From the NCBI GenBank assembly GCA_023423895.1, contig JAFAER010000142.1, positions 57,666-121,665 of the forward strand: 64,000 bases of DNA, given 5' to 3'. Shown here one piece after another: positions 62,125-64,000 of the stretch. The DNA comes from Pseudomonadota bacterium (GTDB lineage: Bacteria > Myxococcota_A > Polyangia > Polyangiales > Polyangiaceae). The number at the start of each line of letters is the position of its first letter. Position 1 is the stretch's first letter. A program made the position numbers and the translations under genes. The notes under the pieces are model-generated. The model made no database searches. It saw only the letters and a program-made list of their open reading frames with translations, and was not told where the DNA came from.

Positions 62125-62979
62125 ATGAGGTCCGCAGCGGTTGGCTGTCTGCTCGGTGTTTGTGCGTGTTCGACCTGCGTGCGAGCTTTGCCCGGAAACG
62201 TTACGCCGAATGCCACACATGCAGAACGCGAGGCCAGTACGGCTGAGTCAGGTAGCGCGTCATCCGGCTCGGACGGGGATGACGCGAGCAGCTCAGAGGA
62301 AGACTCTGGACCCTGTTGGACGGCTGGGCGCGCCGTAGATCGAGGAGGCACGATCGTAGGTCAGGATGTCGTTGTGGTCGCGTACGGTCGGTCTGGAGCG
62401 GGAGGTGCCGAGCTTGCTGACACTCGACGCGAGACATTGCGGACGCTGCCCGTGACCGGCCACATTCCGAGTTGCGACAGGTTTGTTTCGGTCACGGGGA
62501 GAATGATGAAGGACGAACTCCCCGAAGTGGGCCCCGGACAGATCGCGATTGCCGCGGATGATGGTCTTGGGTTTCACTTGGAAGCGCGGAGAAGCACATG
62601 CGTGGACCGTGACGCCTGCATTGGCGTCAACGAGCTGGAAGACGGCGGACGTCCCACCTGCACGCTAGGCAAGTATAGCGGTCCGATTAAAGGGCTGGTG
62701 TCTTTGAGAGAGCTACCTGCAAACCCCAAGAAGTATGAGTTCAGGGATGTCGTGGTCGATGGGCGGGTCTCAACCTCAGGGAGGATCGCGTTGCTACATG
62801 TGAAGGATGAGCAACCCGATGGTTCTGCCGAGGCAACGGCCAAGCTGATCAGCATGGACGACGATCTACATCGTCGAATCCGAGCTTGCGATGGTGTCGT
62901 TCTCCGCGTGTCTGCCAGTGTCCTATTTGCATCGGCAAACTCGGTTGATCTGGAGGTGCACAGCGTCGGCCGTCCGTAA
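62125..62979 (+). CDS. Low-GC lipoprotein next to the RHS relic
   Basis: A 284-residue protein. The signal peptide (MRSAAVGCLLGVCAC) has a lipobox-like Cys; a Ser/Glu-rich linker follows (AESGSASSGSDGDD). The mature part contains VVVVAYGRSGAGGAEL, SVTGRMMKDELPEVGPGQIA and Cys pairs (CVDRDACIGV, CTLGKY). Codon use is distinctly less GC-rich than that of the rest of the window. No family was recognised. Position directly behind an RHS core relic suggests an RHS-associated immunity or cargo lipoprotein; this is inference only. Confidence 0.6.
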   Translation: MRSAAVGCLLGVCACSTCVRALPGNVTPNATHAEREASTAESGSASSGSDGDDASSSEEDSGPCWTAGRAVDRGGTIVGQDVVVVAYGRSGAGGAELADTRRETLRTLPVTGHIPSCDRFVSVTGRMMKDELPEVGPGQIAIAADDGLGFHLEARRSTCVDRDACIGVNELEDGGRPTCTLGKYSGPIKGLVSLRELPANPKKYEFRDVVVDGRVSTSGRIALLHVKDEQPDGSAEATAKLISMDDDLHRRIRACDGVVLRVSASVLFASANSVDLEVHSVGRP

Positions 62980-63824
62980 TCCGACGCGCCCCTGGTCGAA
63001 GCGAAGGGAGCATCGTCCGGCGTCGGGCGCGCGGTCTCGAACCAGGCGCGGCTCTGCTGACCTACGAGCCCCATCGGTTCGGTCGGCATGCAGGCGGCCC
63101 CAACCCGGCCCACCGGCCTAAGGTGTGACTGGGTTAGACTTGGGTGGTGTGCCTCTCAGCGCGTTCGTGGCGACCACGCCTCGTGGATAGAGCCGATGAG
63201 CTCTTGGTAGTCCCGACCGCCGGGCCGCACTTCTGTCTCGATGTTTGGCGGATGTGTGTTCCCCCCGTCCGGGCGGCGGCGACACACGCGGACGCGGAGC
63301 TCGCTGTGAGCGGTCGACGGTTCGTGGTCGCACCAGATGTTGCCTCGGGCGCACACCGCGCGAGCGTCCGCGATGTCCGCATGCTGGCATGGCGCGACGT
63401 CGTGACGCTTCCGCTGACGGTCGACATCGGACGACGCCGGCCGGCGAGCGTGCGACCGCGAGCTCATGCAAGCGCTTCGGCGATCCGCCCGCCCAATCGC
63501 CCGCGGAACAAGAGCGTCGCCGAGCTGATCGCGCCTCCACACGCGGGAGGATGCGTCACGCCGAAGGCCTCGTCGAGAACGCGGGTTCAAGCAGCGGATA
63601 CACCCGAGCGAACGGGTCTTCAACCACGAAGACAGCCGCAGGCTGGAAGAGCAAGGCCATCACGCGAGCGACGGCGCTCGAGGCGCTCGAGAAGGCGCAC
63701 CGGACGGGCGGGTGGACCTCACCTGACCGCGAAGCTCTCCGCGAGTTCCTGCTGTTCATCGTGATGAACCACAGGCCCAAGGCGGGTCCGACGCGCTCGA
63801 ATACGCGGCCGGTCCCAGCGAGGG
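62980..63824. other. Poorly coding stretch, possible decayed gene(s)
   Basis: About 845 bp. A GTG-start plus-strand frame from 63144 shows a GC-rich third position over its first ~100 codons (TAGPHFCLDVWRMCVPPV, LAWRDVVTLPLTVDIG), after which it loses this bias. A plus-strand frame reading ATALEALEKAHRTGG and REALREFLLFIVMNHRP lies at 63655-63780. Neither has a recognised family. They may be fragments of one frameshifted gene. I make no functional claim. Confidence 0.35.
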
Positions 63825-64000
63825 TCACTGGACGACGAGCGGCGGTGCGTCGTTGATCGGTCGCGAGCCCATACCTCCCGCGTAGCCGTAGCTCGCGTAA
63901 GGGCCGAGACCCCAGACGTACAGGCCGAAGGTCCCTTCGCTCGTCGCCTCGTGGCGGCCGTACCCGCACACCTTGCCCTCGACCTCGAGCGGAATGTAGC
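63825..64000 (-). CDS. C-terminus of a gene extending past the right edge
   Basis: Minus-strand open frame of 57 visible residues ending in a TGA at 63825-63827. The visible C-terminus reads YIPLEVEGKVCGYGRHEATS, then FGLYVWGLGPYASYGYAGGM and GSRPINDAPPLVVQ. Aromatic/Gly-rich, envelope-protein-like. No family was identified from the fragment. Confidence 0.6.
   Translation of the reverse strand, partial: YIPLEVEGKVCGYGRHEATSEGTFGLYVWGLGPYASYGYAGGMGSRPINDAPPLVVQ

Overview
The window is a high-GC, densely coded bacterial chromosome segment. It most likely comes from a myxobacterium, in the broad sense of Myxococcota/Polyangiales. Supporting signs are the many lipoproteins with Ser/Thr/Pro-rich linkers, a Cys-rich ETDVDCGG-type lipoprotein, two Ser/Thr protein kinases (one a 1304-residue kinase-cyclase-AAA-TPR protein), a one-subunit-anchor (b558-type) succinate dehydrogenase, an animal-type SMUG1 uracil glycosylase, an RHS relic and a multicopy-looking HNH family. 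This placement is inference; no rRNA gene is present. Most adjacent genes overlap by ATGA, GTGA or TTGA.

Layout. 1-3.8 kb: two coupled membrane-anchored sulfatase-fold proteins, the first running off the left edge. 3.9-9.2 kb: a Cys-cluster protein, a MEMO-type protein coupled to a hotdog protein, a DUF1206 membrane protein, a vWA protein, and tRNA-Gly(GCC) followed by a terminator. 9.3-14.1 kb: a CDF metal transporter, a fossil HNH fragment, and the sdhC-sdhA-sdhB operon with a small membrane protein at its end. 14.6-25.9 kb: a sulfatase-modifying-factor-like lipoprotein, small membrane proteins, a GlxA-type regulator, a membrane Ser/Thr kinase, and an RND efflux pair with a divergent TetR gene. 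26-32.4 kb: the giant kinase, a lipoprotein and a SF2 helicase with a hexanucleotide repeat tail. 32.6-41 kb: pssA-like and plsC-like lipid genes, TerC, a pirin/LysR pair, a truncated quinone reductase and small membrane proteins.

The most coherent system is the operon at 41.4-48.3 kb: myo-inositol-1-phosphate synthase, CDP-alcohol phosphatidyltransferase, GtrA, an AUR1/PAP2_3-like enzyme, PgpA and an MMPL/RND transporter. The last five genes overlap one another. Read in order they form a plausible pathway: glucose-6-phosphate to inositol phosphate, then phosphatidylinositol phosphate, then phosphatidylinositol, then an inositol phosphosphingolipid, with flipping and export.

48.4-57 kb: a DsbA-like protein, a TetR-controlled hydrolase/thioesterase operon, lipoproteins, and an HNH gene with several kinds of internal repeat next to a 1.1 kb repeat-bearing non-coding stretch. 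57-61.5 kb: CheR, Tex, SMUG1 and a J-domain protein. From 61.5 kb to the right end the region looks accessory: a perfect 15-bp hairpin, an RHS core relic, lower-GC sequence with a lipoprotein, poorly coding sequence, and the C-terminus of one more gene.
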